A stretch of DNA of 64,000 bases from positions 2,501,001 through 2,565,000 of the forward strand of contig NZ_LT859959.1 in NCBI RefSeq assembly GCF_900176205.1. Reading direction: 5' to 3'. The notes beneath the pieces were generated by a model that saw only the letters and a program-made list of their open reading frames with translations, was not told the DNA's origin and searched no databases. Of the stretch, positions 1-10,866 are shown piece after piece (the first letter of the stretch is position 1; each line of letters starts with the position of its first letter). This stretch comes from Bradyrhizobium sp. ORS 285 (lineage in GTDB: Bacteria > Pseudomonadota > Alphaproteobacteria > Rhizobiales > Xanthobacteraceae). The position numbers were made by a program, and so were the translations under genes.

Positions 1-315
1 CGACGACGACGAGCAGAAGTGACCGGCGACGAACGGAATGCCGGAGCCGGCGAGCTTCTCGGCGACCGAACGGGCCTGCTTGGGATCGCAGGCATCGTCA
101 CCCACCTGCAGGGCGAGCTTTTTGCCGAGCACGCCGCCTGCGGCATTGAGGTCGGCAATCGCCATCTCGGCGCCGTTCTGCATCTGGCGGCCGAAGGCCG
201 ACTCGCCGCCGGTCATCGGGCCGGCCACGGCGATGGTGATGTCGTCGGCAAAGGCCGCGGTCGAGAGCGCAAGCGTGGCGCCCACGGCCAGACCGATCAG
301 TTTGAGTGGTTTCAT
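1..315 (-). CDS. livK: Branched-chain amino acid ABC transporter substrate-binding protein (N-terminal part, cut by window edge)
   Basis: Periplasmic binding protein that would deliver branched-chain amino acids or related ligands to the LivHMGF transporter encoded just upstream in the same direction. The first 105 residues are visible: a Sec signal peptide of about 23 residues ending AFA, then the Peripla_BP_6 start ITIAVAGPMTGGESAFG and the GGVLGKKL and DDACDPKQA segments typical of LIVBP proteins. The reading frame is open to base 1, so the C-terminal two thirds lie outside the window. It follows livF by 159 bp, a gap that contains a GC-rich hairpin. The actual ligand cannot be told from this fragment. 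Confidence 0.9.
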   Translation of the reverse strand, partial: MKPLKLIGLAVGATLALSTAAFADDITIAVAGPMTGGESAFGRQMQNGAEMAIADLNAAGGVLGKKLALQVGDDACDPKQARSVAEKLAGSGIPFVAGHFCSSSS

Positions 316-441
316 GAGAAATCCTCACAGGGGTAGGTCGACATGGAAATGGCCCGAACGGCGGGCCGCAGACCGCGCGCATTGTGGCTGATTTTCCGCC
401 GAAGTCACCGGCAAATTTCGGGGAGACCGACGAAGGACTAA

Positions 442-472
442 GGCCATTTCGGCCGGGCTTTTCGGCCGGCCG
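442..472 (-). terminator. GC-rich hairpin between livF and the binding-protein gene
   Basis: Nested GGCC-rich inverted repeats lie directly downstream of the livF stop codon. There is no clear U-run, so this may be an attenuator or an mRNA-stabilising hairpin separating the transporter genes from the binding-protein gene rather than a full terminator. Folding is by eye only. Confidence 0.35.
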
Positions 473-474
473 CT

Positions 475-1202
475 TTAGTGACGGCCGCCCTCCAGATAGG
501 CCGCGCGGATCTCAGGCCGTTGCAAGAGCTCAGTCCCGGTGCCTGACAAGGTGATCATGCCGTTCACCAGCACGTAGCCGCGATGGGCGAGCTTGAGCGC
601 ATGATTGGCGTTCTGCTCGACGATCAGCACGGTCAAGCCGTCCTGACGGTTGAGTGTCCGGATCGCGTCAAAAATCTGTCGTGCGATCAGCGGCGCAAGG
701 CCGAGCGAGGGCTCGTCGAGCAGCAGCAGCCGGGGTCGGCTCATCAGCGCGCGACCGATCGCCAGCATCTGCTGCTCGCCGCCGGACAACGTGCCGCCGC
801 GCTGGTCGATGCGCTCCTTCAGCCGCGGGAACAGCGCAAACACGCGCTCCAGCGTGTCGGCGCGCTGCGCCTCCGTCGTGTCGCCGGCATCGGCGCCCAT
901 CTGCAGGTTTTCCGCGACGCTCATGCGCGGGAAAATGCGGCGGCCTTCGGGCGACTGCGCGATTTTGAGCCGCGCGATGAGGTGGGTCGGCACCTGCGTG
1001 ATGTCGCTGCCGTCATAGACGATGTTGCCGGAGCTGGCGCGCGGGCGGCCGAAGATCGACATCATCAAGGTCGACTTGCCGGCGCCATTGGCGCCGATCA
1101 GCGCGACGATCTCGCCGGCCTTGATGTCGAGATCGACGCCCTTGAGCGCTTCGATCTTGCCATAGGACGCGCGCAACTTCTGGATCTGGAGCAGGGACGC
1201 GC

Positions 1203-1206
<4 letters not shown>
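475..1206 (-). CDS. livF: Branched-chain amino acid ABC transporter ATP-binding protein LivF
   Basis: Cytoplasmic ATPase of the branched-chain amino acid importer, paired with LivG. The 243 residues match the usual LivF length. Walker A is GANGAGKST, the ABC signature is LSGGEQQ, Walker B is LLLLDEPSLGL, and the short C-terminus lacks the LivG extension. The start codon overlaps the end of livG (ATGA-type overlap at 1203-1206), indicating translational coupling. It is the fourth gene of a livHMGF operon on the minus strand. Confidence 0.95.
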
Positions 1207-2032
<826 letters not shown>

Positions 2033-2036
<4 letters not shown>

Positions 2037-3367
2037 CCGTGGCCTTCCTTGACGAGGTCCGAAGAGATGCTCTGGGATTTTTCCAGGAACACGGTGGGTG
2101 CGCGATGGCCGACGATGCCGCGCGGCCGCCAGATCATGATCAGCACCATGGCGAGCCCGAACACCAGCATGCGGTAGACCTCGAGGCTGCGGAACAGCTC
2201 GAAGCCGCCGATCATGGCGAGCGCCGCCAGCGCCACGCCGAGCTGCGACCCCATGCCGCCGAGCACGACGATGGCGAGCACCAGCGCGGATTCCTGGAAG
2301 GTGAAGGATTCCGGGCTGATGAAGCCCTGGCGCGTGGCGAAGAAGGCGCCTGCGAAGCCGCCGAACATCGCGCCGGTCGCGAACGCCGTCAGCTTGGTCG
2401 TGGTGATGTTGATGCCGAGCGCGCGGCAGGCGACCTCGTCTTCGCGCAACGCTTCCCAGGCGCGGCCAATCGGGAGCCGCCGCAGCCGGATGGTGACCCA
2501 GTTGGTCAGCAGCGCCAGTGCCAGGATCAGATAGAACAGGAAGACGAAGCGATGCGTCGGTGAGAACGGAATGCCGAGCATCGCTGCAAGACCGCCTTCA
2601 CCGGGGGTCAAAGGAATGCCGAACAGGCTCGGACGCGGAATGCCCGAGATGCCGTTGGGGCCGCCAGTGACCTCCTGCCAGTTGATCAGAACCAGGCGGA
2701 TGATCTCGCCGAACGCCAAGGTGACGATCGCGAGATAGTCACCACGCAGGCGCAGCACGGGGAAGCCCAGCAACACGCCCCAGAAGGCGGCGAGGATGCC
2801 GGCAAGCGGCAGGCAGATCCAGAACGAAAGGCCGAAGGTGGTCGACAGCAATCCGTAGGAATAAGCGCCGACCGCGTAGAACGCGACATAGCCGAGGTCG
2901 AGCAGCCCGGCGAGGCCGACCACGACATTGAGGCCCCAGCCCAGCATCACATAGGTCAGCACGAGGATGCCGAGATCGAGAATGTAGCGCTGATTGTAGA
3001 AGATCACCGGCACGAGGAAGGTGAAGATCAAGAGCGCCGGCGCGAGATAGCGGCCGGCGACCGACAGGCCGCTCTGCACGGATGCCGGCACGAAGCTGCC
3101 GAGGCCGCCGCGCGGCCCGAGCCACAGGCGCAGCAGCTCGACCACGATCGAGCCGACGAACACGGCGCCGACGAGGCTGGCGAGCTCGCCGAACCGGGTC
3201 CAATATTCGAGCTGGCCGCTCTGGCCGGCCTCGGTGCGGACGCCGACCATCAGCGAGAACAGGCCAAGGGCGACCAGGGCGCTGAGGACGGCTTTCTTGA
3301 GGATGAAGGCGGCTCCGACAGGCTCGGAGCCATTCGACTGGACAGATGGAGGAAGGGACGCGCTCAC
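2033..3367 (-). CDS. livM: Branched-chain amino acid ABC transporter permease LivM
   Basis: Inner-membrane permease of the importer. At 444 residues it is longer than a minimal LivM (about 330) because of an N-terminal extension carrying two additional predicted membrane segments (about residues 25-45 and 65-85). The core holds the conserved GLLDLGYVAFYAVGAY and LRLRGDYLAIVTLAFGEI motifs and a further LAIVVLGGMGSQLG motif. It lies 13 bp after livH and overlaps livG by four bases. Confidence 0.93.
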
Positions 3368-3380
3368 ACGGGCTCCGTCG

Positions 3381-4298
3381 TCAGACTTTTTCGACTTCGG
3401 GACGGCCCAGCAGGCCGGTCGGCATGAAGATCAGCACCACGATCAGGATCGAGAACGCCGCGACGTCCTTGTATTCGACCGAGAAATAGGCCGACCAGAA
3501 CGTCTCGATCAAGCCGATCGCAAGACCCCCGAGCATCGCTCCCGGCAGCGAGCCGATGCCGCCGAGCACGGCGGCCGTGAACGCCTTGATGCCGGCGACG
3601 AAGCCCATGAAGAAATCGACCAGGCCGTAGTAGAGCAGGTACATCATGCCGGCGACGGCAGCGAGGGCTGCGCCGATCACGAAGGTCATCGAGATGGTGC
3701 GGTCGACGTCGACGCCGAGCAGCGCGGCCATGGTCTGGTCCTGCTCGCAGGCGCGCATGTCGCGGCCAAGCCGGGTGCGCGACACCAGCCAGGTGAACAG
3801 GCCGAGCAGAACGATCGTGGTGATCACGACGACGATCTGGATATTCGAGAGCTGCACGACGAAGCCGCTGCCGCCTTCGTGCAAGGTGTAGCCGCCGGTG
3901 ATGATCGGCGGCACCGGCTTCACCCGCGCGCCCTGCGACACCTGAGAGAAGTTCGTCAGCACGAACGACATGCCGATCGCAGACAGCATCGGCGCCAGGC
4001 GGAAGGAATGGCGCAGCGGCCGATAGGCGATGCGCTCGATGGTCCAGCCGTACAGCGCGGTGATCGCCATCGAGACCAAGAGCACGATCAGCAGAATGAC
4101 GGGGACGGCGGTCAAGCCGACCGAGACCAGCACCAGGAAGGAGATCAGCGCGATGAAGCCGCCGATCATGAAGACGTCGCCATGGGCGAAATTGATCATG
4201 CCGACGATGCCGTAGACCATGGTGTAGCCAATGGCGATCAGGCCGTAGATCGAGCCGAGCACGAGGCCGTTGATGAGCTGCTGCGCGAAATAATCCAT
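3381..4298 (-). CDS. livH: Branched-chain amino acid ABC transporter permease LivH
   Basis: First gene of the liv operon and partner permease of LivM. Its 305 residues are strongly hydrophobic with about eight membrane segments, beginning QQLINGLVLGSIYGLIAIGYTMVYGI, a LivH hallmark, followed by the INFAHGDVFMIGG motif and, late in the protein, VLGGIGSLPGAMLGG. The length is normal for LivH. The 329 bp upstream of it (4299-4627) should hold the operon promoter, but I could not identify an unambiguous -35/-10 pair or operator there. Confidence 0.94.
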   Translation of the reverse strand: MDYFAQQLINGLVLGSIYGLIAIGYTMVYGIVGMINFAHGDVFMIGGFIALISFLVLVSVGLTAVPVILLIVLLVSMAITALYGWTIERIAYRPLRHSFRLAPMLSAIGMSFVLTNFSQVSQGARVKPVPPIITGGYTLHEGGSGFVVQLSNIQIVVVITTIVLLGLFTWLVSRTRLGRDMRACEQDQTMAALLGVDVDRTISMTFVIGAALAAVAGMMYLLYYGLVDFFMGFVAGIKAFTAAVLGGIGSLPGAMLGGLAIGLIETFWSAYFSVEYKDVAAFSILIVVLIFMPTGLLGRPEVEKV

Positions 4299-4627
4299 GA
4301 ACTGCCGTTATTGAGACTACGGGGCTGAGACTTCCGAGACCGGTTCGCAACGCGGCGGGGGCCCGCGGAACGGGTGCCCGCACCCGTGGAGCTTGCACCC
4401 GCGGCCGAAGGCGACGCGTGGTGAAGTACTAACAGCTAGGAACCGGGTGCCGCAACAGCGTGCAGCGCCACAATTAGGGGCTTATCCCGCCTGCTTTGAG
4501 GGCGCGGTTCCCCTGCCGCAATCAGGCCAGACGATGGCCATCCCATGACCGCGAGGGAACAGTGCACCGAGGCAACGCCCAAGGCGCTCGCGCATTGGTT
4601 GTTGTGTCATCTCAAAGGGAGCCACGC

Positions 4628-4777
4628 ATGAGCAGCCTCACCGACAAGAACCAGGGCCACCAGAACCCCGGTCAGAACCAGCAGGGGCAGACCCAGGGCA
4701 AGCCGATCCGCCAGGACCAAGGGCGGGAGCCCGATCCGCAACGTCAGGACTCGCGCGGGCTGGAGCGCGATGCCTGA
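4628..4777 (+). CDS. Small hydrophilic protein of unknown function
   Basis: A 49-residue protein very rich in Gln, Asn, Gly and Asp and almost without hydrophobic residues, so probably soluble and disordered. The start at 4628 is chosen because a purine-rich AAAGGGA site lies about eight bases upstream. It is divergent from livH and followed by a membrane-protein gene on the same strand. I do not recognise the family; similar short disordered proteins are common in rhizobia, but no function can be assigned from sequence. Confidence 0.6.
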   Translation: MSSLTDKNQGHQNPGQNQQGQTQGKPIRQDQGREPDPQRQDSRGLERDA

Positions 4778-4965
4778 AGGGCAGGGCTCCGGGCGATAGG
4801 CTCTCCTGATCTCTGCTGCAGCTCGTGACACGCGCTCCCGCGCGTTCGTCTGCGGCCGCGGCGTTAAGGTAAACAAAGGGTTTAAATTGCCCGGTGCATT
4901 TGTCGCGCGTTAGCTCGTCTGGAACCTGCCGGACGGGCGGGACTGGGATGCAGAGGCGGCGCAAC

Positions 4966-5508
4966 ATGATCAAGAACTGCGTGATCAGGAACTGGCGGCT
5001 CAGCTGCGTCAACGGCGTGCTGCTGGCGCTGTATTTTGTCCCGGCCTGGACTGTCGTGGCTTTCCAGATCATGGTGTCGCCGATCCAGGGGCTGTTCGCC
5101 CGGCCCAACATCGCTGTCGCGCTGTTCATCAGCGATCATCTGCATCTCTCGAGCATCGACACGGTGCGCGCCGCCTGGCTGTTGGCGCTGGCGCGATTGA
5201 CGGTCGCAGGCTTCTTCGCGATGTTTCTCGTCCTGATCCTCGTGCCACGGGTGCGAAAGGTGGCGGGCTACGTCGAGGCGCTCTCGATCGGGCTCGGCCT
5301 CGGCAGCGTGCTGGCCTTCACGAGCATGATCCTGGCCGCAAAGGTCGGGGAGACCCAGGCGTTGCGTCTGCATGCCACCGAGCTGCTGATGCTGCTCGGA
5401 ACGGCCATCATCATGCTGGTGGAAAAGCCGTCGTCCCCGGCCGTCGCATCGGCTTCCGCGTCCGTCCCGGACTTGAGCGTCGAGGGCTCGGCGCAGCCCA
5501 GCGCTTGA
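4966..5508 (+). CDS. Hypothetical inner-membrane protein
   Basis: About 180 residues with four or five likely membrane helices (roughly residues 12-37, 62-87, 100-120, 130-150) and a Pro/Ser/Ala-rich soluble tail. Two in-frame ATGs exist at 4948 and 4966; I prefer 4966 because of the AGGCGG stretch just upstream, although 4948 is possible. There is no recognisable catalytic motif. It is convergent with the PcaD-like gene that ends 11 bp downstream on the other strand. Confidence 0.65.
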   Translation: MIKNCVIRNWRLSCVNGVLLALYFVPAWTVVAFQIMVSPIQGLFARPNIAVALFISDHLHLSSIDTVRAAWLLALARLTVAGFFAMFLVLILVPRVRKVAGYVEALSIGLGLGSVLAFTSMILAAKVGETQALRLHATELLMLLGTAIIMLVEKPSSPAVASASASVPDLSVEGSAQPSA

Positions 5509-5518
5509 CCTGCGTCCC

Positions 5519-6301
5519 TCAGCGCTGCGTCAGAAAGCCGAGCACCGCGTCGTTGAACGCACCGGCTGCCTCGACATTGGAGATGTGCGCCGCATCGACG
5601 ATGGTCATGCTGGCGCCTGGGATCCGGCTGCGAATCGCTTCCGCCATCGAGATCGGCGTCGATTTGTCATAGCGGCCGGCGACGACCAGCGTCGGGCTCT
5701 TGATGTTGGGCAGATCGTCGCGCAGGTCGAGCGCCCTCAGCGCTTCGCAGCAGGCGAGATAGCCCTCGACCGGCGTCGCCACCAGCATCGCCTTCATCCG
5801 ATCGGCGATCTCCGGATTGTGATCGCGAAAGTCCTGCGTCAGCCAGCCGGCGATCACCGTGTCCGCGATTCCCGCGAGACCGCCGTCCCGAACCGCCTTG
5901 ATCCGTGCGTCCCAGATCGCCGGATCGGGGTAATGGCAGGTGGTGTTGGCGAGCACGACCTTGCCGACGCGCTCTGGCGCGTGCGCCGCCAGCCACTGGC
6001 CGACCATGCCGCCCATCGAGACGCCGCACCAATGCACTTTATCGATGTTGAGGTCGTCGAGAATAGCCAGCGCGTCACGGCCGAATCGTTCGATGGAGTA
6101 CGGGCCGGGGGCGACCTGAGACTTGCCGTGGCCGCGCCGATCGTAGCGGATGACGCGAAACACCTGCGTGAAAGCGCGCATCTGCGGCTCCCACATCTGC
6201 AAGGTCGAGCCGAGCGAGTTCGACAGCATCAGGGTCGGCCCGCCGTCGCGGCCCTCGACGGTGACGTTCAACAGGCAACCGTCGGCATCGATCATCGGCA
6301 T
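5519..6301 (-). CDS. pcaD: Alpha/beta hydrolase, 3-oxoadipate enol-lactonase-like
   Basis: Cytoplasmic alpha/beta hydrolase; PcaD opens 3-oxoadipate enol-lactone in protocatechuate degradation. The 260-residue length fits. The nucleophile elbow is GVSMGG, with an oxyanion region around LSNSLGS, the acid in GRYDKSTP and the histidine in DAAHISNVE. RYDRRGHGKS is typical of the PcaD branch. No other pca genes are nearby, so the substrate is less certain than the fold, and another ester or lactone is possible. Confidence 0.78.
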   Translation of the reverse strand: MPMIDADGCLLNVTVEGRDGGPTLMLSNSLGSTLQMWEPQMRAFTQVFRVIRYDRRGHGKSQVAPGPYSIERFGRDALAILDDLNIDKVHWCGVSMGGMVGQWLAAHAPERVGKVVLANTTCHYPDPAIWDARIKAVRDGGLAGIADTVIAGWLTQDFRDHNPEIADRMKAMLVATPVEGYLACCEALRALDLRDDLPNIKSPTLVVAGRYDKSTPISMAEAIRSRIPGASMTIVDAAHISNVEAAGAFNDAVLGFLTQR

Positions 6302-6534
6302 GGGCGCAATCCTTGTCGCAGCCGGCGATGATCGCCGGAGGAATCGTGCAGATTTGATGGCGAACTAACCATTGCGGGCGCCGCCTGCCAATCGAAACTC
6401 GACGGCCGAGAGGCCCGGAATGCTGCGGTGCTCCCGCGTTTCTGCAACGCTTGACGGCGCTGCTTGCCCTTCCTTTTGGGCGTTCGGTGCTTTACTTGAA
6501 TGCCTCTAACCGCGCCAATCCGGGGGAAATGCTC

Positions 6535-6981
6535 ATGGCAATGACGATGACGGGCGAGGTCCAGCTGGCGGCTCCGCGTGAGGCCGTCTGGGCCAAGCTG
6601 AACGATCCTGAGGTGCTCAAGGCCTGCATCCCCGGCTGCGAGGAGCTGGAGAAGACCGAGGATGGCGGCTTCCGCGCCGTCGCCAAGATGAAGGTCGGAC
6701 CGGTGTCCGCGCGCTTCAAGGGCAAGGTCACCTTGAGCGATCTCGATCCGCCGAACGGCTACAAGATCTCCGGTGAGGGCGAGGGCGGCGTCGCCGGATT
6801 CGCCAAGGGCGGGGCGGTCGTCGGGCTGGCGGAAAAGGATGGCGGCACGCTGCTGAGCTACAATGTCGATGCGCAGATCGGCGGCAAGCTGGCGCAGCTC
6901 GGCCAGCGCCTGATCAACGGCGCTGCAAAGAAACTCGCCGACGAATTCTTTGCGAACTTCGCCAAGGCCGTCCAAGGATGA
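6535..6981 (+). CDS. coxG: CoxG-family SRPBCC protein
   Basis: A START/SRPBCC-fold protein of 148 residues, the CoxG family that accompanies carbon monoxide dehydrogenase genes and is thought to help membrane association or assembly of the enzyme. Typical features are the N-terminal GEVQLAAPREAVWAKLNDPEVLKACIPG-type start and GCEELEK, then a hydrophobic ligand cavity region and a C-terminal amphipathic helix (residues about 120-148). The start at 6535 leaves good spacing from GGGGGA; 6529 is also in frame. It opens the cox operon, 145 bp before coxS. Confidence 0.87.
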   Translation: MAMTMTGEVQLAAPREAVWAKLNDPEVLKACIPGCEELEKTEDGGFRAVAKMKVGPVSARFKGKVTLSDLDPPNGYKISGEGEGGVAGFAKGGAVVGLAEKDGGTLLSYNVDAQIGGKLAQLGQRLINGAAKKLADEFFANFAKAVQG

Positions 6982-7126
6982 CGGTTCAAGGCTGATCGCA
7001 ACTGACCCATGCGCTGTCCGGGGCGAGGTTGCCCGTCGCGGAGAGCGCCAATATGATGGTTTTCGACCGATTTTTGCTGGGCTGCGCTGCAGTGCAACGC
7101 TGTGCGCGGAATATAGAGAGTCCTGA

Positions 7127-7612
<486 letters not shown>

Positions 7613-7658
7613 CTGCCCGACCCCGCCTCAGCCGCCCGCCGCGACAGGATATCCCCCC

Positions 7659-8510
7659 ATGTACGAATTCAAATATCACCGGCCGGCCACCGTGCGCCAG
7701 GCCGCGAATCTCCTCACCAAGAACGAGGACGCCAAGCTGGTCGCCGGCGGTCATACGCTGGTGCCCGTGATGAAGCAGCGGCTCGCCAGCCCGCCGCATC
7801 TGGTGGATCTCTCGCATGTCGAAGGTCTCGACACGATCGAGGTCAAGGGCCGCAACCTCGTCATCGGCGCCATGGCGCGCCATGCTGACGTCGCGAACTC
7901 CGCGACCGTCGGCGAAGCCATTCCCGCGCTCGCGCATCTGGCCAGTCTGATCGGCGACCCCGCCGTGCGCCATCGCGGCACGATCGGCGGCTCGATCGCC
8001 AACAACGATCCGACGGCGGACTATCCGGCGGCGTGCCTTGCGCTCGGCGCCACCATCGTGACCAACAAGCGCAAGCTGAAGGCCGAGGAGTTCTTCCAGG
8101 GCCTGTTCACGACCGCGCTCGAGCCGGACGAGATCATCACCAAGGTGAGCTTCCCGCTGGCGAAGAAGGCCGCTTATGTGAAGTTCCGCAACCAGGCCTC
8201 GCGCTACGCGCTGGTCGGCGTGTTCGTCGCGCGCCGTCCGTCGGACGTGCGCGTGGCTGTGACCGGCGCCGGCGGCAACGGCGTGTTCCGCGTCACCGCC
8301 TTCGAGGAGGCGTTGCAGAAGCGCTTCTCGCCGAAGGTGCTGGAAGGCATCCCGGTGTCGGCCGAGGGCCTCAACAGCGACATCCACGGCAGCGCCGAAT
8401 ATCGCGCCCATCTGATCGGCGTGCTCGCGCGCCGCGCGGTCGATGCCGCCAATGCAGGAGCCAAGGCCTCGACGGCGGAAACGGCCGAGCCCGAGGCTCC
8501 AGCGTCGTGA
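7659..8510 (+). CDS. coxM: Carbon monoxide dehydrogenase-type medium subunit (FAD-binding)
   Basis: FAD subunit of a molybdenum hydroxylase, 283 residues. The FAD-binding motifs AGGHTLVP (about residues 30-37) and the pair around RHRGTIGGSIANNDPTADYP (about 106-126) are intact, and the C-terminal CO_deh_flav_C domain is present. The start is MYEFKYHRP, the usual beginning of this family. The ribosome-binding site is weak (AGGAT). Without coxL neither this subunit nor CoxS can form a complete enzyme from this locus. Confidence 0.94.
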   Translation: MYEFKYHRPATVRQAANLLTKNEDAKLVAGGHTLVPVMKQRLASPPHLVDLSHVEGLDTIEVKGRNLVIGAMARHADVANSATVGEAIPALAHLASLIGDPAVRHRGTIGGSIANNDPTADYPAACLALGATIVTNKRKLKAEEFFQGLFTTALEPDEIITKVSFPLAKKAAYVKFRNQASRYALVGVFVARRPSDVRVAVTGAGGNGVFRVTAFEEALQKRFSPKVLEGIPVSAEGLNSDIHGSAEYRAHLIGVLARRAVDAANAGAKASTAETAEPEAPAS

Positions 8511-8544
8511 CAGGCGCCTACGGTCAAGGAGGGCGGTCTCGCTC

Positions 8545-9453
8545 ATGAGTGCTGCAGCGCTGCCGGCATCGGTCGATGCTATGGTCGAATTGTTGTCGTC
8601 GCGCGGCTATTTGGCCGAGCGCTCGCTGGCGACGGTGACCTATCTGTCGCTGCGCATGGGCCGGCCGCTGTTCCTCGAAGGCGAGGCTGGCGTCGGCAAG
8701 ACCGAGATCGCCAAGGTCTTATCGGCCGCGCTCGGCCGCAAGCTGATCCGCCTGCAATGCTACGAGGGTCTCGACGTCGCCTCCGCCGTCTATGAGTGGA
8801 ATTCTGCGGCGCAGATGATCGCGATCCGGCTCGCGGAAGCCGGCGGCGATGTCGATCGCGATCAGCTGTCGTCGGACATCTTCGCCGATCGCTATCTGAT
8901 CAAGCGCCCGCTGCTGCAGGCGCTTGAGCCGGATGTAGCCGGGGCGCCGGTGCTGCTGATCGACGAGCTCGACCGCGCCGACGAGGCGTTCGAGGCCTAT
9001 CTGCTCGAGATCCTCTCCGACTTCCAGGTGACGATCCCCGAGTTCGGCACCGTCAAGGCGCCGCATGCGCCGATCGTCATCATCACCTCGAACCGCACCC
9101 GCGAGATCCACGACGCGCTGAAGCGGCGCTGTCTGTATCACTGGGTCGACTATCCCTCCGCCGAGCGCGAGCTCGCCATCGTCAAGACCCGGCTGCCCGG
9201 CATCTCGCAACGGCTGTCGCAGCAGGTCGTGCGCTTCGTGCAGGCGCTACGCGACCAGGATTTCTACAAGTCGCCTGGTGTCGCCGAGACGCTGGACTGG
9301 GCGACGGCGCTGACCGAGCTCGACGCGCGTTCGCTGAACGCGGAAGTCGTCGGCGACACGCTCGGCGCGCTGCTCAAGTATCAGGACGACATCGCCCGCA
9401 TGCAGGGCGATACGCTGAACAAGGTGATCAAGGACGCGACCAGCGAGACGTGA
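8545..9453 (+). CDS. coxD: MoxR-type AAA+ ATPase CoxD
   Basis: AAA+ ATPase of 302 residues; CoxD is a membrane-associated chaperone needed to build the copper/sulfur/molybdenum centre of CO dehydrogenase. Walker A is GEAGVGKTE near residue 43, Walker B LLIDELDRADE near 140, sensor 1 ITSNRTRE. It starts after an AAGGAGGG Shine-Dalgarno. CoxD normally works with the VWA protein CoxE, which follows 185 bp downstream after an inserted palindromic repeat. Confidence 0.92.
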   Translation: MSAAALPASVDAMVELLSSRGYLAERSLATVTYLSLRMGRPLFLEGEAGVGKTEIAKVLSAALGRKLIRLQCYEGLDVASAVYEWNSAAQMIAIRLAEAGGDVDRDQLSSDIFADRYLIKRPLLQALEPDVAGAPVLLIDELDRADEAFEAYLLEILSDFQVTIPEFGTVKAPHAPIVIITSNRTREIHDALKRRCLYHWVDYPSAERELAIVKTRLPGISQRLSQQVVRFVQALRDQDFYKSPGVAETLDWATALTELDARSLNAEVVGDTLGALLKYQDDIARMQGDTLNKVIKDATSET

Positions 9454-9479
9454 GCCGAGGTCGCGCAAACAATAAAGCT

Positions 9480-9597
9480 CGTCATTCCGGGGCGCCCGGA
9501 GGGCGAGCTACGATGCGCAATTGCGCATCGGGGAATTCATACTCACGATCGTGGTTATGGATTCCGAGCCCATGCGTCGCATGTCCCGGAATGACGA
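9480..9597. repeat. Dispersed palindromic repeat (GTCATTCCGG family) between coxD and coxE
   Basis: Begins GTCATTCCGGGG and ends TCCCGGAATGAC, so its termini are inverted repeats; inside is a second palindrome around GATGCGCAATTGCGCATC. The same termini recur at 38288-38434 and 54611-54714, with a shorter form at 45248-45287. It sits inside an operon, so it would be transcribed and fold as a hairpin. Confidence 0.75.
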
Positions 9598-9638
9598 CCT
9601 CAGTTTGAGGCGCGTCTGGAATTCGAGGGGATCAAGCC

Positions 9639-10844
9639 ATGCCCACCAGCATCAATCACCTCGCGCCGCCGACTGGCGGCATCGCCGACAACATTGCGGG
9701 CTTTGCGCGTGCGCTGCGCGCCGCTGGTCTGCCCGTGGGACCCGGCGCCGTCATCGACGCCATGACCGCGCTGGAAGCCATCGACATCGGCAAGCGTCCC
9801 GACGTCTTCACGACGCTCGAGTCCATCTTCGTCAAGCGCCACGAGCATGCGCTGATCTTTGCCCAGGCCTTCGACCTGTTCTTCCGTCCCGCCGAGGAAT
9901 GGAAGTCGATGCTCGATTCGGTGCCGCTGCCGGACCACGCCAAGAAGAAGCCGCCGCCGGCCTCGCGCCGCGTGCAGGAGGCGATGTCGCAGCCGCAGAT
10001 GCATGAGGAGCCGAAGGCGCAGGAGCAGGATCTGCGGCTGTCGGTGTCCGACCGCGAGGTGCTGCAGAAGAAGGACTTTGCCCAGATGAGCGCGGCCGAG
10101 ATCGCCGAGGTCGCGCGCGCCATCGCCAAGATGCGGCTGCCGCAGGCCGAGCTGAAGACCCGCCGCCACACCACAGATCCCCGCGGCCACCGCATCGACA
10201 TGCGCAAGACCCTGCGCCAGGCGCTGCGCACCGAAGGCGAGATCATCAATTTCCACCGGCTCGGGAGAATCGAGAAGCCGGCGCCGATCGTGGCGCTGCT
10301 CGACATCTCCGGCTCGATGAGTGAGTACACCCGCCTGTTCCTGCACTTCCTCCATGCGATCACCGATGCGCGCAAGCGCGTTTCGGTGTTCCTGTTCGGC
10401 ACGCGCCTCACCAACGTCACGCGCGCGTTGCGGCAGCGCGATCCGGACGAGGCGCTGGCGAGCTGCTCGGCCAATGTCGAGGACTGGGCCGGCGGCACGC
10501 GGATCGCGACCTCGCTCGAGACCTTCAACAAGCAATGGGCGCGGCGGGTGCTCGGGCAGGGCGCCATCGTGCTCCTGATCTCCGACGGGCTGGAGCGCGA
10601 GGCCGACAGCAAGCTCGCCTTCGAGATGGACCGGCTGCACCGCTCCTGCCGCCGGCTGATCTGGCTCAACCCGCTGCTGCGCTATTCCGGCTTCGAGGCC
10701 AAGGCGCAGGGTATCAAAACCATGCTGCCCCACGTTGACGAATTCCGCCCGGTACATAACTTGACGTCGATCGAGACCCTGATCTCGGCGCTGTCCGCAC
10801 CGCTGCCGCCGCATCAGCGCAGCGCGATCCGGCCCGCCGCCTGA
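9639..10844 (+). CDS. coxE: VWA domain protein CoxE
   Basis: CoxE-type von Willebrand factor A protein, 401 residues, partner of the MoxR ATPase CoxD in maturation of CO dehydrogenase-like enzymes. The MIDAS motif DISGSMS lies near residue 222, followed by the conserved FGTRLTNVTRAL and the WAGGTRI segment. The N-terminal half is charged and helical. It is preceded by a repeat element but stays in the same orientation as the rest of the operon. Confidence 0.92.
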   Translation: MPTSINHLAPPTGGIADNIAGFARALRAAGLPVGPGAVIDAMTALEAIDIGKRPDVFTTLESIFVKRHEHALIFAQAFDLFFRPAEEWKSMLDSVPLPDHAKKKPPPASRRVQEAMSQPQMHEEPKAQEQDLRLSVSDREVLQKKDFAQMSAAEIAEVARAIAKMRLPQAELKTRRHTTDPRGHRIDMRKTLRQALRTEGEIINFHRLGRIEKPAPIVALLDISGSMSEYTRLFLHFLHAITDARKRVSVFLFGTRLTNVTRALRQRDPDEALASCSANVEDWAGGTRIATSLETFNKQWARRVLGQGAIVLLISDGLEREADSKLAFEMDRLHRSCRRLIWLNPLLRYSGFEAKAQGIKTMLPHVDEFRPVHNLTSIETLISALSAPLPPHQRSAIRPAA

Positions 10845-10866
10845 TCAGTCCGACAAGGAGATCGCC

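Noticed and set aside
4299..4627. Riboswitch upstream of livH
   Set aside because: No recognisable conserved riboswitch motif and no terminator/antiterminator pair could be found in this GC-rich leader.
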